Assembly (NCBI RefSeq): GCF_014534745.1
Contig: NZ_JACVVP010000002.1
Coordinates: forward strand, 186,001 to 250,000
Direction of reading: 5' to 3'
DNA from: Flammeovirga sp. EKP202
GTDB taxonomy: Bacteria; Bacteroidota; Bacteroidia; Cytophagales; Flammeovirgaceae
DNA length: 64,000 nt
The position numbers and the translations under genes are program-made. Numbering within the stretch: position 1 is the stretch's first letter; the number at the start of each line of letters is the position of its first letter. Under the pieces are notes generated by a model that had not been told where the DNA came from, did not search any database, and saw nothing but the letters and a program-made list of their open reading frames with translations. Below, one piece after another: positions 1 to 9,432 of the stretch.

Positions 1-1112
1 TTTGAGACAAACTTAGATTCATATTTCGATGTTTTAGGATAGTAACCCGAAGTCATGAAATCCACTTTATTCTTATTTGTGAACTCTATTTTTTTCTTAT
101 TTTTCGTTTTAAGAAAGATCGGATCCATTAATTCGATGTAAAGACCATTAATTTCATACCCTTTCGTCTCTAGATTTGCATAATAACCGATTACACCTAT
201 TTGATCTTCGTATTCTGTTAAATACAAGCCTTTTAAGTATTCTTTATCGTTAGTAAAGGTCTTTACAATTGGGTTTCTTTTACCTTCAGAAAAGGAATAT
301 AATAAGTGGGCATAAGTGTTTTTCTTCCCAGAAACACGGTTAAAAATATTGAGTACTCCAGAATTCGAAAGAAGAATTTTATGATCCTTAAAGTTTTCAA
401 CTTTAGCTAAACCAATACTTAATTTAGAGGTAAAATTATTTTTTCTGTATTGAGGTACTTTAGAGATCATAGACCATTTGCTATTGAATTGATGGTCAAA
501 AACATGGACATAAGCATTTGAGTTTTCTGCTTTCCTATTAGAAGAAATAGAGTAGATACATAACAGATTTTTATCGTCAGATAACTTTATATTATATGTA
601 CCTTGTTTACTGATTTTATCACTCCCAATTCTTTGTTGTGAAATTAAAATTGGCTTTTCAAAACCTGTTTGAGCATTATTTAATCTTGTGCGATAAAGGC
701 GATTCATACCTTTTGAACCCGTTGAATAAATAACCCAAATCACCCCCTCTTGGTCTTGATAAGTGAATTCATAATTTTTATCATTGGCACCATTTAGTGC
801 CATCATTTTAATTTCTCCAAGTGATACTTCTTTAACTAAATCTAATTTTTTATTGTAAAAAGATAGATGGAGGGCAATTTTTGTCCCGATAGCAATGGGG
901 TCCATAATTCCTACTCCTATAGCAGTCCCTTTACCTTTACCACTTAAGTAAATCAGATGTTGATCTGTCTTACCTACCAAATACATGTTAGATTCTGCCA
1001 ACCCTTTACCATGTTTTTCTCCTGTGGTCATCACTGGATCATACCTCAACTGTGCGTTTGCTGAAAATGTTAATACAAAAATAAGTAGTATAGTTGAAAA
1101 ATAAGTTTGCAT
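1..1112 (-). CDS. Secreted protein of unknown function, 3' end beyond window
   Basis: An open frame runs leftward from an ATG at 1112 to the window edge without a stop (370 codons visible). The N-terminus MQTYFSTILLIFVLTFSANAQ is a clear Sec signal peptide ending in A-N-A-Q, so the product is exported to the periplasm or outer membrane. The mature part is rich in beta-strand-like segments (for example YLVGKTDQHLIYLSGKGKG) and could be a propeller-like protein, but I do not recognise a family. It is divergent from the small gene at 1313, with about 200 bp between them. The frame and signal peptide make it a confident gene; no function can be given. Confidence 0.8.
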   Translation of the reverse strand, partial: MQTYFSTILLIFVLTFSANAQLRYDPVMTTGEKHGKGLAESNMYLVGKTDQHLIYLSGKGKGTAIGVGIMDPIAIGTKIALHLSFYNKKLDLVKEVSLGEIKMMALNGANDKNYEFTYQDQEGVIWVIYSTGSKGMNRLYRTRLNNAQTGFEKPILISQQRIGSDKISKQGTYNIKLSDDKNLLCIYSISSNRKAENSNAYVHVFDHQFNSKWSMISKVPQYRKNNFTSKLSIGLAKVENFKDHKILLSNSGVLNIFNRVSGKKNTYAHLLYSFSEGKRNPIVKTFTNDKEYLKGLYLTEYEDQIGVIGYYANLETKGYEINGLYIELMDPIFLKTKNKKKIEFTNKNKVDFMTSGYYPKTSKYESKFVS

Positions 1113-1312
1113 CGTTTTTAATTAAAATTGAAAAGATTAGTCTGCGAAAGTACAGTATTTCTCATTCTTTTGAAAATTAGCTAATTCATCTTCTAATGAA
1201 ATTTTATTGAGTACATAAAAAACGGTGCTTAGTTAGAAACATTATAATAGCTCAGAGGATTTTTACCTGAACTAATTAATTCGTATTATGTTAATCCAAA
1301 ACCTATAGACTA

Positions 1313-1819
1313 ATGAAACTTTTAATTCTATGTAGCTTAACATTACTCTTTCTTACTAAGTGCAAGAGTGAATGTGATCATTGTGATGATAATAATAAAG
1401 GGAGTATTTCTCAATATCAAATTGTTAATACCCTCGATAAAGATGTTCTGATCAAAATATACAGTAGTGATATTATTACTTCTCTGGAACTAAATCCAAA
1501 TGATACTTCAACGTATTGGATAAGAATTATAGAGCCTGCCGAACCAGTATCTTCTTTTTTTAGGGTTGACCATTATAATAATGGAAAAAGTTTCCCTTAT
1601 GATAGTGATTCAATATCAATTATTATTGATCATCAAGTTCAGAAAAAATTTATATATGATGCGATGAACAAAGACATTAATTGGGAAATATCATTGTACA
1701 ATGACTTTTCAGCTTATGAAATAGTTAAAGAAAAAGAGAACACCAATGAGATACTTTCTTCCTCCGACAATACACATCACTTCTATTATATTCTTGATTC
1801 AAATAAGATGAATAATTAG
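1313..1819 (+). CDS. Small putative exported protein or lipoprotein, unknown
   Basis: 168 aa. The N-terminus MKLLILCSLTLLFLTKCKSEC is hydrophobic and ends at a cysteine (Cys17) followed by a polar, Asp/Asn-rich stretch, which resembles a Bacteroidota lipoprotein. The residue before the cysteine is Lys rather than Gly, Ala or Ser, so lipidation is uncertain. The rest is acidic with no motif I recognise. It converges on the Wadjet operon, whose last stop lies 30 bp downstream on the other strand. Confidence 0.6.
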   Translation: MKLLILCSLTLLFLTKCKSECDHCDDNNKGSISQYQIVNTLDKDVLIKIYSSDIITSLELNPNDTSTYWIRIIEPAEPVSSFFRVDHYNNGKSFPYDSDSISIIIDHQVQKKFIYDAMNKDINWEISLYNDFSAYEIVKEKENTNEILSSSDNTHHFYYILDSNKMNN

Positions 1820-1848
1820 GTTTACAAAAATTATGTAACACTCCCACT

Positions 1849-2697
1849 TCACTTTATCAAAACCTCCTGCTCCAAACACTTTTTATAATGATGAAACAGA
1901 TCTACCAACCTTTTCAACTTTTCGTCCTCAACAATCAATTTTCTAATATTCAACTGAAGATCATATAAATTCCTATTCCCATATTTCTGGAGTAATTCTT
2001 CAATATTTGGAGGGATAAAAAAAGAAGCCCTTTCCCCTAAATATGTTTGATATTCATTTTGGAAAATGCCAATTCCTTCAAAGTCAAAATCTCCAAAATG
2101 AAGGTAGGAATTAGGAACAGTTTGAAGCCAATGCATCAAATCTTTGGATTGGGATTGAGGATAACGACTCACAAATAAAACCCTCATGCCTTCAAAAAGA
2201 TACTTTTGCTGTTCGATCATTTTAAAGTTTTCGGCATTTTCTACACCAACTATGGTTACTTCATTATCTACTGTAAAGTTTTCGAAATCACTGATAAAAA
2301 TAAAGCTTCCTGAGGCGGGTTGAAGTTTCAATTCTTTCTCATTTAAAACTGCTGAAATTGATTCATAACAGTTGACCAAAAAGCCTTTAAAAGTTCTGAC
2401 TTTTTTTGATTTAGAATCTGATGCTACAATAATATTATCTTTCCTACTCTCACCCACTTTGAAATTTTCTACGTAAGCCGACAGGTCATTAATACCCCAT
2501 TGATTTTTCAAATAAAATTTCAATTGTGATGTATCATTACACACTACCTTTCGTCTTGATCTTCCTTGAATAGAAGATTGTAAAATACCATCATCAAGCA
2601 TTTGTTCAAAAGGTGCTCCTTTCAATTGACTCCCCGAAATCACCTCTCCATTACTCAGTTGTAATAACTTTTTGGCTTTACTTTCAGATAACTTCAT
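1849..2697 (-). CDS. jetD: Wadjet anti-plasmid system TOPRIM nuclease subunit JetD
   Basis: 282 aa. JetD is the endonuclease of Wadjet, cutting plasmid DNA after the SMC motor has extruded it. The TOPRIM signature is visible: the glutamate of the first motif in TIVGVENAENF (Glu153) and the DxD motif in HFGDFDFEGIGIF (Asp203, Asp205). The C-terminus contains LEQE (near residue 275), a motif I associate with the JetD/DUF2220 family. It is shorter than the JetD proteins I know (usually nearer 400 aa), so the N-terminal domain is compact. Its ATG overlaps the jetC stop by one base (TAATG), implying translational coupling. Confidence 0.85.
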   Translation of the reverse strand: MKLSESKAKKLLQLSNGEVISGSQLKGAPFEQMLDDGILQSSIQGRSRRKVVCNDTSQLKFYLKNQWGINDLSAYVENFKVGESRKDNIIVASDSKSKKVRTFKGFLVNCYESISAVLNEKELKLQPASGSFIFISDFENFTVDNEVTIVGVENAENFKMIEQQKYLFEGMRVLFVSRYPQSQSKDLMHWLQTVPNSYLHFGDFDFEGIGIFQNEYQTYLGERASFFIPPNIEELLQKYGNRNLYDLQLNIRKLIVEDEKLKRLVDLFHHYKKCLEQEVLIK

Positions 2698-5600
2698 TAT
2701 GCTTTAGATATTATTTGTCGAACCATCGTTTTATGCCCTGCCACTTTATCCAAATGATAAATATGACCATAATCCAATTGATTGTTCGTTTCTGGTGAGC
2801 CGTTCAAAACAATAATATTTCGTTCATTGGCAAACCTCAACAAACCTTTGACATTGGTAGAATGCAGTTTCCCAATTTCATCCATAATAATATGCAATTG
2901 GAATTCTTTAAACTTCCTCGAAGCACCCTCTTTGAAGACATTCAATAACATAATGTTCAGCATGGCTTTGACCAAAATATCTGTTCCTTCAGAACCCACA
3001 TTTTTCAGTTTCTCAATCCACCCCGTATCATTACCGTTCTCTTCTATTCTAAATAAAATATGAATTGTATCTGAAAGTAATAGTTTTCCCGTTTTTGACT
3101 TCCCTATTTCATCCTTCAGATATTTTAATAGTTTGACGGCATTCCTATTGATCTTATTCAAATCTTTGTTTTGAGTAAAAAGATTTGCCACACCCAAAGA
3201 ACTATTATTTTCTTCCTGAAACTCCTTGATTCTCTTCAAAACACTGATAATTGGATTTCTACTTTCCTCCAATTTCAGCTCAATGTTGGTAACTGCACTA
3301 ACAAAGTTTTTCAGCTTAAAGTCCTTATTGATCTTTTTAATGATTTGATCTATCTCTGCCGTTTTCTTTAATAGATCCTGAGTTTCTGTACCGAAAATAT
3401 TGATGATATTGGCAAATCGTTCATTGAAAATTTTCTCTATTTCTGAAATCTTATCCTCACGAACAAACTCTTTCAGTCGCTCACCAATCACTCTTACACC
3501 TTTGCTTTCTAATTCCTCAACAGAAGGAAATTTAAGCACTGAGTTGACTGTAAACTCCCCTAAATAATTTTTCAGTTTTTTGTAAAGTGCATCTTTCTTT
3601 TCTTTCATCATATCAAAAGTCTGAAACACTTTTCGATGTAGTTCATCAAAAGTCAAATCACCTTCCAACGATGTGACCGTAGTAGCATATTCTTCCAAAG
3701 CAATCAGCTTATCATCGTCTTTTTGTTCTTCATAAACCTTGAGTTCTGCTTCATAAGTTTGGATAGATTGATTGATATCAGATAACTGTTGTTTTACTTC
3801 TTTATACTTCTCTTCTAAAATATTCAAAGAATTAGAAAATTCAGCCACCAAATTATTTAGCTTCTCCTCCTCATGAAGCATTTCGTTTTCAAACGTTTTC
3901 TGCTTATCGATGTACTCACGCTTGTCTTTATCATATTCAAAAACCAATTGTTGATGTTCTTTAATATAGTCTAACTCGGCTTTGTTATTTTTAATTTGAT
4001 CAGATAATTTCTCAAGGTGCTTCTTATCCACTCCTTTTCCAGAAAGCTCCTCATTTTTCTGTTCATTCAGTTCGTCAATTGCTTTTTGGATCTCTTGTTT
4101 ATAGTCTTCAATTGCTGATCGAATTCCATTTTGTTTCTCTTGAAAATCCTTTTTAAACTGATTCAAACGCCTTGTCTTTTCTTTACGTTTGACTTCTTTT
4201 TGTTGCTTTACTCCTTCCTCAAATGAACTTAATTGCTGTTTTAACTCTCCCAACTCCAATTGAATAGTATTCAATTCCTTATTGAGTTGAACCAATTGTA
4301 ACTCCCTCTCTTTCTGTCCTTTTTCAATCCATTCCGCTAATAAAACTTCTTGGCGTTCTTTCTCTTTTATATTCTTCTTAATTGTATTATTAGATACCTC
4401 AATAAAAGATTTCAACTTATTGATTTGAGGTTGATATTTTTTCTTTAGGCTTTGTTCTTTCTTAATTAAACCCTGATCTAATTCACTTGACGCCTTCCTC
4501 ACTTTTTCAATCTCACCTAATGTATCTTTCAACTGTTCCTCCAACAATGACAATGAAAAAGACCTCCCTTCAATCGTTTTCAAGTCAATACCTACTCCGA
4601 AAAATGAAGAGGACAACTGATCCAATAATTGAGGATTGAGCTCATCATGGAATAGTAAATCTTGATCAATGACTTTACCAATATTTTCAGACCAATCTTT
4701 TTTATTATTCGTAAGCCAAGCCAAGAGTGTGTGATTGTATTTTTCGATTTTACCTTCTAAATCCTTTTTCGTTTGAGTCAGTTTCTCAAAACGTAGATTT
4801 AAATTTGCTCTCTCGTTTTCAATCTCTTTTTGATAGATTTCTAATTCATGCGTCCAACTCTTACGGTATCCTTCTATTTCTTGTTCAGACTTCAGCACCT
4901 CTTGACCTAATGCATTAGTTTCCGCTATTCCTTTTTGAATATAATCCTTTACACCTTCAATTTCTGAATGATAGAATTGCTTATTCTTACAATCATTGAG
5001 CTCAATTTTCTTCTCTGATTTGTTGTTTTGAAGGGTAGAAAAATGCTCCTGTAAGACGACTCTTTTATCAGCATTCGTTTCCTCCAACTGATCAAATAAT
5101 TGATCGTATTCTTGATTTAACCCTCTCTCCTGATCAAATAGTTGATCTTTTAACTCACCTATCAAAGCTTCTTTCTGATGAATAAATGTGGATTGTTCCG
5201 CTTCTTTTTGTGCTTTTAGAGATTTGTATTTTACTTCTATATCCTGAAACTGACTAGTGAGCGAAGACTCTTCTGCTTCGAGATTTTTAAGTTTAATTTC
5301 AATACTAGGGCGCTCTTTTACCCTACGTTCTACTTCTTGAATATTTTGAGATTGATAATACTTCTTCTTTTCTCTCGTCTTTTTTAGATTATCCTTTAAT
5401 ACACTAATTTTTGAAGCAATAACCTCTTTTCTTTTTGCATGCAACGACTTCTCATGAGCTATTTTGTCATTTAACTTCACTTCATTTTGAGAAAGTAGAT
5501 CTGCATTATCTTTCAAATAGGGTAATTGATCATTCAACCATTTTTCTCTGCTGTATAATTGACCGTACAAGGAATACAACTGACTATCGACATCATCTAA

Positions 5601-6341
5601 TTCTAATAAAATCCCAAACGATTGCTCTAATGTTTTTAGATTTTTATCCTTTTTATATTCATCAATATCTCTCAATTGTTCTTCAAAATCAGATAAGTGA
5701 TGATTGTAAGTATTCAGGTCGATATACTTTTCTTCACTGTCCAGAGAATCAATAATAATTTTCTGAATATCATCTGCCGAAACATCTGCATTGAGGTAGA
5801 CACTTTGAATCGTTTTATAAATAGTACCGTACTGCTTTGCCTCAAGTAAATTGTACTTTTTAAATTCCCTTTGTTGCTGTTGAGCACCGTAAATGATATC
5901 ACGATAAGTAGTGTAATTATCGATCACCTTTGAAAGTCCAATTCCTTCTTTATCTAATATCCCTCTGATCTGATTCCAATGATTAAAAACTTCTCCATTT
6001 TCAGTCATAAAAAATCGTTTTTCAAAACTGCTATCAAAAAACCTGAATTGTACTTTAGACTGAGCACGAAACAACACCACACAAAAACTCCCCTTCTCTG
6101 TAGCTACTTCATAGATGATATAAGAATTATCATTTTTCAAATACCAATCAACAAAACGGGTTTGTTCTTTTTTGATCCCTAGCTTTCTTGGGTCTGCATT
6201 ATAAAAGAATAAAAGCGTTCGAAGAATTGTACTTTTCCCCACACCTTGTGTACCTCCAAAGTGACAATTGCTGTCCAATTCTATTTCTGCATATGGAATA
6301 TTGGCACAATGGATTAATATGACTTTATTGAGGGTTCTCAT
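2697..6341 (-). CDS. jetC: Wadjet SMC/MukB-like ATPase JetC
   Basis: 1214 aa, an SMC-type ATPase expected to extrude loops on plasmid DNA. Walker A is GTQGVGKST (residues 30-38). The long middle (about 230-950) is heptad-rich Lys/Glu/Gln coiled coil with a break around residues 560-640, as expected for folded-back SMC arms with a hinge. Near the C-terminus come an ABC signature-like NVGSEGTDILVKAM, then Walker B LHIIMDEIGKL and the D-loop-like KLHSTNVKGLL. It sits between jetB (2 bp gap) and jetD (1 bp overlap). SbcC or RecF-type assignment is excluded by the MukE-like, kleisin-like and TOPRIM neighbours. Confidence 0.88.
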   Translation of the reverse strand: MRTLNKVILIHCANIPYAEIELDSNCHFGGTQGVGKSTILRTLLFFYNADPRKLGIKKEQTRFVDWYLKNDNSYIIYEVATEKGSFCVVLFRAQSKVQFRFFDSSFEKRFFMTENGEVFNHWNQIRGILDKEGIGLSKVIDNYTTYRDIIYGAQQQQREFKKYNLLEAKQYGTIYKTIQSVYLNADVSADDIQKIIIDSLDSEEKYIDLNTYNHHLSDFEEQLRDIDEYKKDKNLKTLEQSFGILLELDDVDSQLYSLYGQLYSREKWLNDQLPYLKDNADLLSQNEVKLNDKIAHEKSLHAKRKEVIASKISVLKDNLKKTREKKKYYQSQNIQEVERRVKERPSIEIKLKNLEAEESSLTSQFQDIEVKYKSLKAQKEAEQSTFIHQKEALIGELKDQLFDQERGLNQEYDQLFDQLEETNADKRVVLQEHFSTLQNNKSEKKIELNDCKNKQFYHSEIEGVKDYIQKGIAETNALGQEVLKSEQEIEGYRKSWTHELEIYQKEIENERANLNLRFEKLTQTKKDLEGKIEKYNHTLLAWLTNNKKDWSENIGKVIDQDLLFHDELNPQLLDQLSSSFFGVGIDLKTIEGRSFSLSLLEEQLKDTLGEIEKVRKASSELDQGLIKKEQSLKKKYQPQINKLKSFIEVSNNTIKKNIKEKERQEVLLAEWIEKGQKERELQLVQLNKELNTIQLELGELKQQLSSFEEGVKQQKEVKRKEKTRRLNQFKKDFQEKQNGIRSAIEDYKQEIQKAIDELNEQKNEELSGKGVDKKHLEKLSDQIKNNKAELDYIKEHQQLVFEYDKDKREYIDKQKTFENEMLHEEEKLNNLVAEFSNSLNILEEKYKEVKQQLSDINQSIQTYEAELKVYEEQKDDDKLIALEEYATTVTSLEGDLTFDELHRKVFQTFDMMKEKKDALYKKLKNYLGEFTVNSVLKFPSVEELESKGVRVIGERLKEFVREDKISEIEKIFNERFANIINIFGTETQDLLKKTAEIDQIIKKINKDFKLKNFVSAVTNIELKLEESRNPIISVLKRIKEFQEENNSSLGVANLFTQNKDLNKINRNAVKLLKYLKDEIGKSKTGKLLLSDTIHILFRIEENGNDTGWIEKLKNVGSEGTDILVKAMLNIMLLNVFKEGASRKFKEFQLHIIMDEIGKLHSTNVKGLLRFANERNIIVLNGSPETNNQLDYGHIYHLDKVAGHKTMVRQIISKA

Positions 6342-6343
6342 GC

Positions 6344-6904
6344 TTAGTTTTCGTTTGTTGTTGGTTCTTCAATATCGATACTCAAAATCAATTCCTCGAG
6401 GTAAGAAAAAGAATTCAATACTTTGTAAGTCATGGAAAGATCATCAATTACCTCCACAAAACCTTCCTTCTTTAAGATCTCGAAAAGTTCATTTACACTC
6501 TCATCGTATTTCTCTTTTTTAGTAATCCTTTTTAGCAGATTGAGTTTATTTTTCAGATTCTGATTTACTCCAATAATAGACGAAACTTCTGAAGGTGTAA
6601 TTTGAGTACCCACTCCAAAAGATTCATCATACGACTTGAAAAAATCAAGAATACTGATCCATCGCATTGCCCTTTCTAATTTACTTTTCAGTGTACTCCT
6701 TTCCTCTTCCCTACTAAAATAAAAACAGTCCTTCCCCTCCACTAAATAAAACCCGATCTGATCAAAATAATCTTGTGTTGCTTCCTTCTCTTTTTCTAAA
6801 TACTGATATAACTTTTTTTGTGTTGAATTGATAGAGTTTGAGGAAATAAAATGTCCTTTACTCAGTATTTCAAAAATTTGTTTGTTATAATTTTCTCTAG
6901 GCAT
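6344..6904 (-). CDS. jetB: Wadjet MukE-like subunit JetB
   Basis: 186 aa from the chosen start MPRENYNKQIF, whose ATG overlaps the jetA stop codon in ATGCCTAG; an upstream in-frame ATG at 6934 would overlap jetA by 38 bp and lies within coding sequence. The protein is small, mostly helical, Lys/Glu-rich and has no signal or membrane segment, as expected for the KITE (winged-helix) subunit that binds the kleisin. Assignment rests mainly on its position between the kleisin-like and SMC genes and its size; I cannot verify the DUF4194/MksE profile by eye. Confidence 0.75.
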   Translation of the reverse strand: MPRENYNKQIFEILSKGHFISSNSINSTQKKLYQYLEKEKEATQDYFDQIGFYLVEGKDCFYFSREEERSTLKSKLERAMRWISILDFFKSYDESFGVGTQITPSEVSSIIGVNQNLKNKLNLLKRITKKEKYDESVNELFEILKKEGFVEVIDDLSMTYKVLNSFSYLEELILSIDIEEPTTNEN

Positions 6905-8108
6905 ATTTCTTTCTTTTAGGGTACACTTTCGCAAAATATCGGTCTTCGTATCTTATTTTATCATTAGTAATCTCAATCTCATTACTGTAGTAATTAATGA
7001 TCTTATAATAGCATCCCACCAATTCAATATAAGACACTTCAAAAGGAAACTCATAATGAAATACAAAATTAAAAAGATCATTTCCTTGAGCCAAAAAGCT
7101 ACGTTTTACTTCCTCATGATTGATAAAGAATACACTTTCGGTTTGTTGATTTAAAAGGTTAGTATCTATTGCTTCCGCAGATGGGGCTTTTCGTCGTTCT
7201 TTATTTTTTTGATTTTGATTAATCTCTTGGATCAACTGATACACTTCATCCTCCTCCAAAATATCTAAATCTAATTTCAACGGATACGTTTTCCGTTTCT
7301 CATAAAGCACCTCCTTCCTTTCATTGAGCACTTCCTTGATATTGGTTTGGGATTCCAACTCCACCTGATCCATCAATAACTTCAGCTTCTTGACCTTTTC
7401 CACCACTTGAGAATTATGCCTCACTTGATTGATATATTGAAGCAATTGCCTTTGAATTTCAACCAAATTATGACTGGCTGAATTGAATTCTTTTTTCAAC
7501 TCTACCACTATAGTCTGCAACTCTTCATCAGCAGAAAGTACAAAAAAGGAGACCTCCTCTTTATCAATCAAATGTCGTGACTGAGCGATTAAGTTCTGAA
7601 TCTCTTCCGTTTTACCCTTAAAGTTTTCAAGCTTCTTTAATTTAATCTGATAGTTCTCCTCTGTCTTAAAAGTCGTATCAATATTTCGGATCAAATCGTC
7701 AACATTTCTAGAACATATTTTACCAATTCTACTTAAATCCTTTTTGACTAACTTAAAATAACGTTGTTTTCTGTTTTGTGTATTTTCCTTACTGAAGTAA
7801 TCAATATTCTCCTTTATAATCTTGATATGTTCATTAAAAGACGAAATATTAATGACCTCATTAACCTGCATCAATTCCTCAAAAAAGGAAAGAAACTGAT
7901 CTTCAATTTCAAGATATTGTCCATTTTCTTTTATAATGCCTTTATCTATCAAGCGTTGAATTTTTGCCTCCCCTCCGTCACCTAAAAGTTCTAACGCCTG
8001 TTCGTATTCGTAATCATAACGTTTACGATTTTTAAAGATCTCATCAATAAGCTTTTTACCCTCATTGAGAGTGCCTATGATTTCTGATATGTCTTGGAAG
8101 TGGTACAT
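6897..8108 (-). CDS. jetA: Wadjet kleisin-like subunit JetA
   Basis: 403 aa, predicted MukF/MksF-like kleisin that bridges the SMC heads. It has an N-terminal helical part (LLGDGGEAKIQRLIDKGII resembles a winged-helix segment), a central coiled-coil region (about 90-290) and a C-terminal strand-rich part after a linker KERRKAPSAEAID. No enzyme motif is present. It is the first jet gene, 20 bp after the DUF1016 nuclease stop. Sequence similarity to well-known JetA (DUF3375) is not obvious, so this is a divergent member called by operon position. Confidence 0.72.
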   Translation of the reverse strand: MYHFQDISEIIGTLNEGKKLIDEIFKNRKRYDYEYEQALELLGDGGEAKIQRLIDKGIIKENGQYLEIEDQFLSFFEELMQVNEVINISSFNEHIKIIKENIDYFSKENTQNRKQRYFKLVKKDLSRIGKICSRNVDDLIRNIDTTFKTEENYQIKLKKLENFKGKTEEIQNLIAQSRHLIDKEEVSFFVLSADEELQTIVVELKKEFNSASHNLVEIQRQLLQYINQVRHNSQVVEKVKKLKLLMDQVELESQTNIKEVLNERKEVLYEKRKTYPLKLDLDILEEDEVYQLIQEINQNQKNKERRKAPSAEAIDTNLLNQQTESVFFINHEEVKRSFLAQGNDLFNFVFHYEFPFEVSYIELVGCYYKIINYYSNEIEITNDKIRYEDRYFAKVYPKRKKYA

Positions 8109-8128
8109 GTTTGTTGCTTAAATTATTT

Positions 8129-9166
8129 CTATTTCATTCTCTCTTCAAAAACCTCCCTTTGCCTCTCAATTTCGGCTTTTAGTTCTGCTTCTGTAGGTAA
8201 ATAAGTCAAATATTTAGAGGTGAATAATTGTTTATTATCATTCAATACTGAATATTTAGCAATAGTTTGATCAGTATCAGCACATAAAAGAATTCCTATT
8301 GTTGGATTATCTCCTTCATTTCTTTTTAGATCATCATACATACGAACATACATATCCAATTGACCAATTGCTTGATGAGACAACTTCTCCGTTTTGATTT
8401 CAATCAATACAAAACACTTCAGAATATAATTGTAGAACACAAGATCAATATAAAAATCAGAAGTTTCTGTCCTTACGAGTTGTTGACGTTCTACAAAAGC
8501 AAAACCTTTCCCAAGTTCCAAAAGGAATTTTTGAATATCATCGATCAATGCTTTTTCTAACTCCTGTTCAGTATAAGCAAAGTTTGTTGGTAGATTTAAA
8601 AACTCTAATACTGAAGGATTTTTAATGAAATTTTCAGGGTTAAGGTTTAAGTCTTTTGTTTTTTCTTTCATCTCCGACTTAACTAAATCCTTTGATGGAG
8701 ATTGTAATAGTCGTTGATAATATTGGGTTGATATGTTTCTATCTAATGTTCGAACTGACCATTGATTTTCAACTGATTCTTTCTGATAATACTTTCTAGC
8801 ATCAATATCATTAACTCTAAACAATAATTTATAATGACTCCAACTCAATTGGGCATACAGTGTGTGCCCAATTTGAAAATCAGGAAAAAGCAGATAGAAT
8901 TGTCTAAAATATTTTAGGTTTCTCATTGAAAACCCCTTACCAAACTCTTCTGTTAATTGTATTGATAGTTCTTTTATTAAGAAGCTACCGTACTTTGCTT
9001 TAGCTTCTCCTTTTTGTTCTTCCTCTACAATACGTTTTCCAATGGACCAATAGGCTTCTACCATAGCAGAATTAACTACTGAGTTCACTTTAATTTTTGC
9101 AGAAGCTAAGATTTCTTTTATTTCTGAATAGAAATTATGTTGGCGTGATGGTATTTGATTCCCCAT
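8129..9166 (-). CDS. DUF1016/YhcG-family PDDEXK nuclease
   Basis: 345 aa. The N-terminal DUF1016 helical domain is recognisable (VNSAMVEAYWSIGKRIVEEE; LSWSHYKLLFRVND). The C-terminal PDDEXK nuclease core has Asp241 in FYIDLVFYN and the E-x-K pair Glu256/Lys258 in CFVLIEIKTEK, followed by the conserved QLDMYVRMYDD helix. This family is common in defence islands and restriction loci, but no methylase or specificity gene is nearby. It is 20 bp upstream of jetA on the same strand, so it is probably co-transcribed with Wadjet and may be an accessory nuclease of that operon. A promoter -7 box lies only 11 bp upstream of the ATG. Confidence 0.9.
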   Translation of the reverse strand: MGNQIPSRQHNFYSEIKEILASAKIKVNSVVNSAMVEAYWSIGKRIVEEEQKGEAKAKYGSFLIKELSIQLTEEFGKGFSMRNLKYFRQFYLLFPDFQIGHTLYAQLSWSHYKLLFRVNDIDARKYYQKESVENQWSVRTLDRNISTQYYQRLLQSPSKDLVKSEMKEKTKDLNLNPENFIKNPSVLEFLNLPTNFAYTEQELEKALIDDIQKFLLELGKGFAFVERQQLVRTETSDFYIDLVFYNYILKCFVLIEIKTEKLSHQAIGQLDMYVRMYDDLKRNEGDNPTIGILLCADTDQTIAKYSVLNDNKQLFTSKYLTYLPTEAELKAEIERQREVFEERMK

Positions 9167-9177
9167 TCTTATTCATT

Positions 9178-9185
9178 CAAATATA
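9178..9185 (-). promoter_or_regulatory. Predicted -7 box for the nuclease-Wadjet operon
   Basis: On the minus strand the sequence reads TATATTTG, an exact match to the Bacteroidota -7 consensus TAnnTTTG. Transcription would start about 7 bp downstream, leaving a leader of only a few bases before the ATG at 9166. No good -33 TTG was found at the expected distance. Confidence 0.5.
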
Positions 9186-9218
9186 CACACAATCTAATCA
9201 TTAAATAGCTATCATCAA

Positions 9219-9242
9219 AAAAGAGGCCCTAAAGCCTCTTTC
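9219..9242. terminator. Hairpin terminator beside att copy A
   Basis: Inverted repeat AAAGAGGC / GCCTCTTT with a 6-base loop, preceded by an A-run that gives a T-run on the minus strand. It lies to the left of att copy A, in the same place as the GAGGG/CCCTC terminators beside the two other copies, and probably descends from a terminator downstream of mnmE. Confidence 0.8.
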
Positions 9243-9272
9243 AAAGATCTATATACTATTTTTAGTATTACA

Positions 9273-9290
9273 TTATTTCCCGATACAGAA
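9273..9290 (-). repeat. att copy A: mnmE 3'-end repeat
   Basis: The plus strand reads TTATTTCCCGATACAGAA; the minus strand reads TTCTGTATCGGGAAATAA, which encodes F-C-I-G-K-stop, the C-terminus of MnmE. This 18-bp sequence is, as I recall it, the attachment site used by SGI1-type tyrosine recombinases. It differs at only three positions from the real mnmE end at 23452 and there is no mnmE gene here, so it is interpreted as an island end. Confidence 0.85.
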
Positions 9291-9432
9291 CTTAACAACA
9301 CCCCTAAAATCTACGTTTTTGATAGTGTTAAGGCTGTTTTTGAAATTTGAGCGAACAAATAGAGTACAAAATAGTTTAGTGCTATTTTTGATGATTTTGG
9401 AGGTTGAAAAAATATTGATTTTAACATTTTAA
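9291..9432. repeat. Island end arm next to att copy A
   Basis: The ~140 bp after the att copy match the sequence after att copy B (15900-16037) along their whole length with scattered differences (for example ACAACACCC, GTTTTTGA, TTTTTGATGATTTT and AATATTGATTTTAACATTT). At the real mnmE end this position is mnmE coding sequence instead. It is therefore element-derived, the expected place for integrase arm-binding sites. Confidence 0.75.

Noticed and set aside
2697-6341. Large SMC-like ATPase considered as SbcC or RecF-type repair protein
   Set aside because: Neighbouring kleisin-like, MukE-like and TOPRIM genes in one overlapping operon fit Wadjet instead.
8129-9166. Nuclease considered as part of a restriction-modification system
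   Set aside because: No methylase or specificity gene is present nearby.
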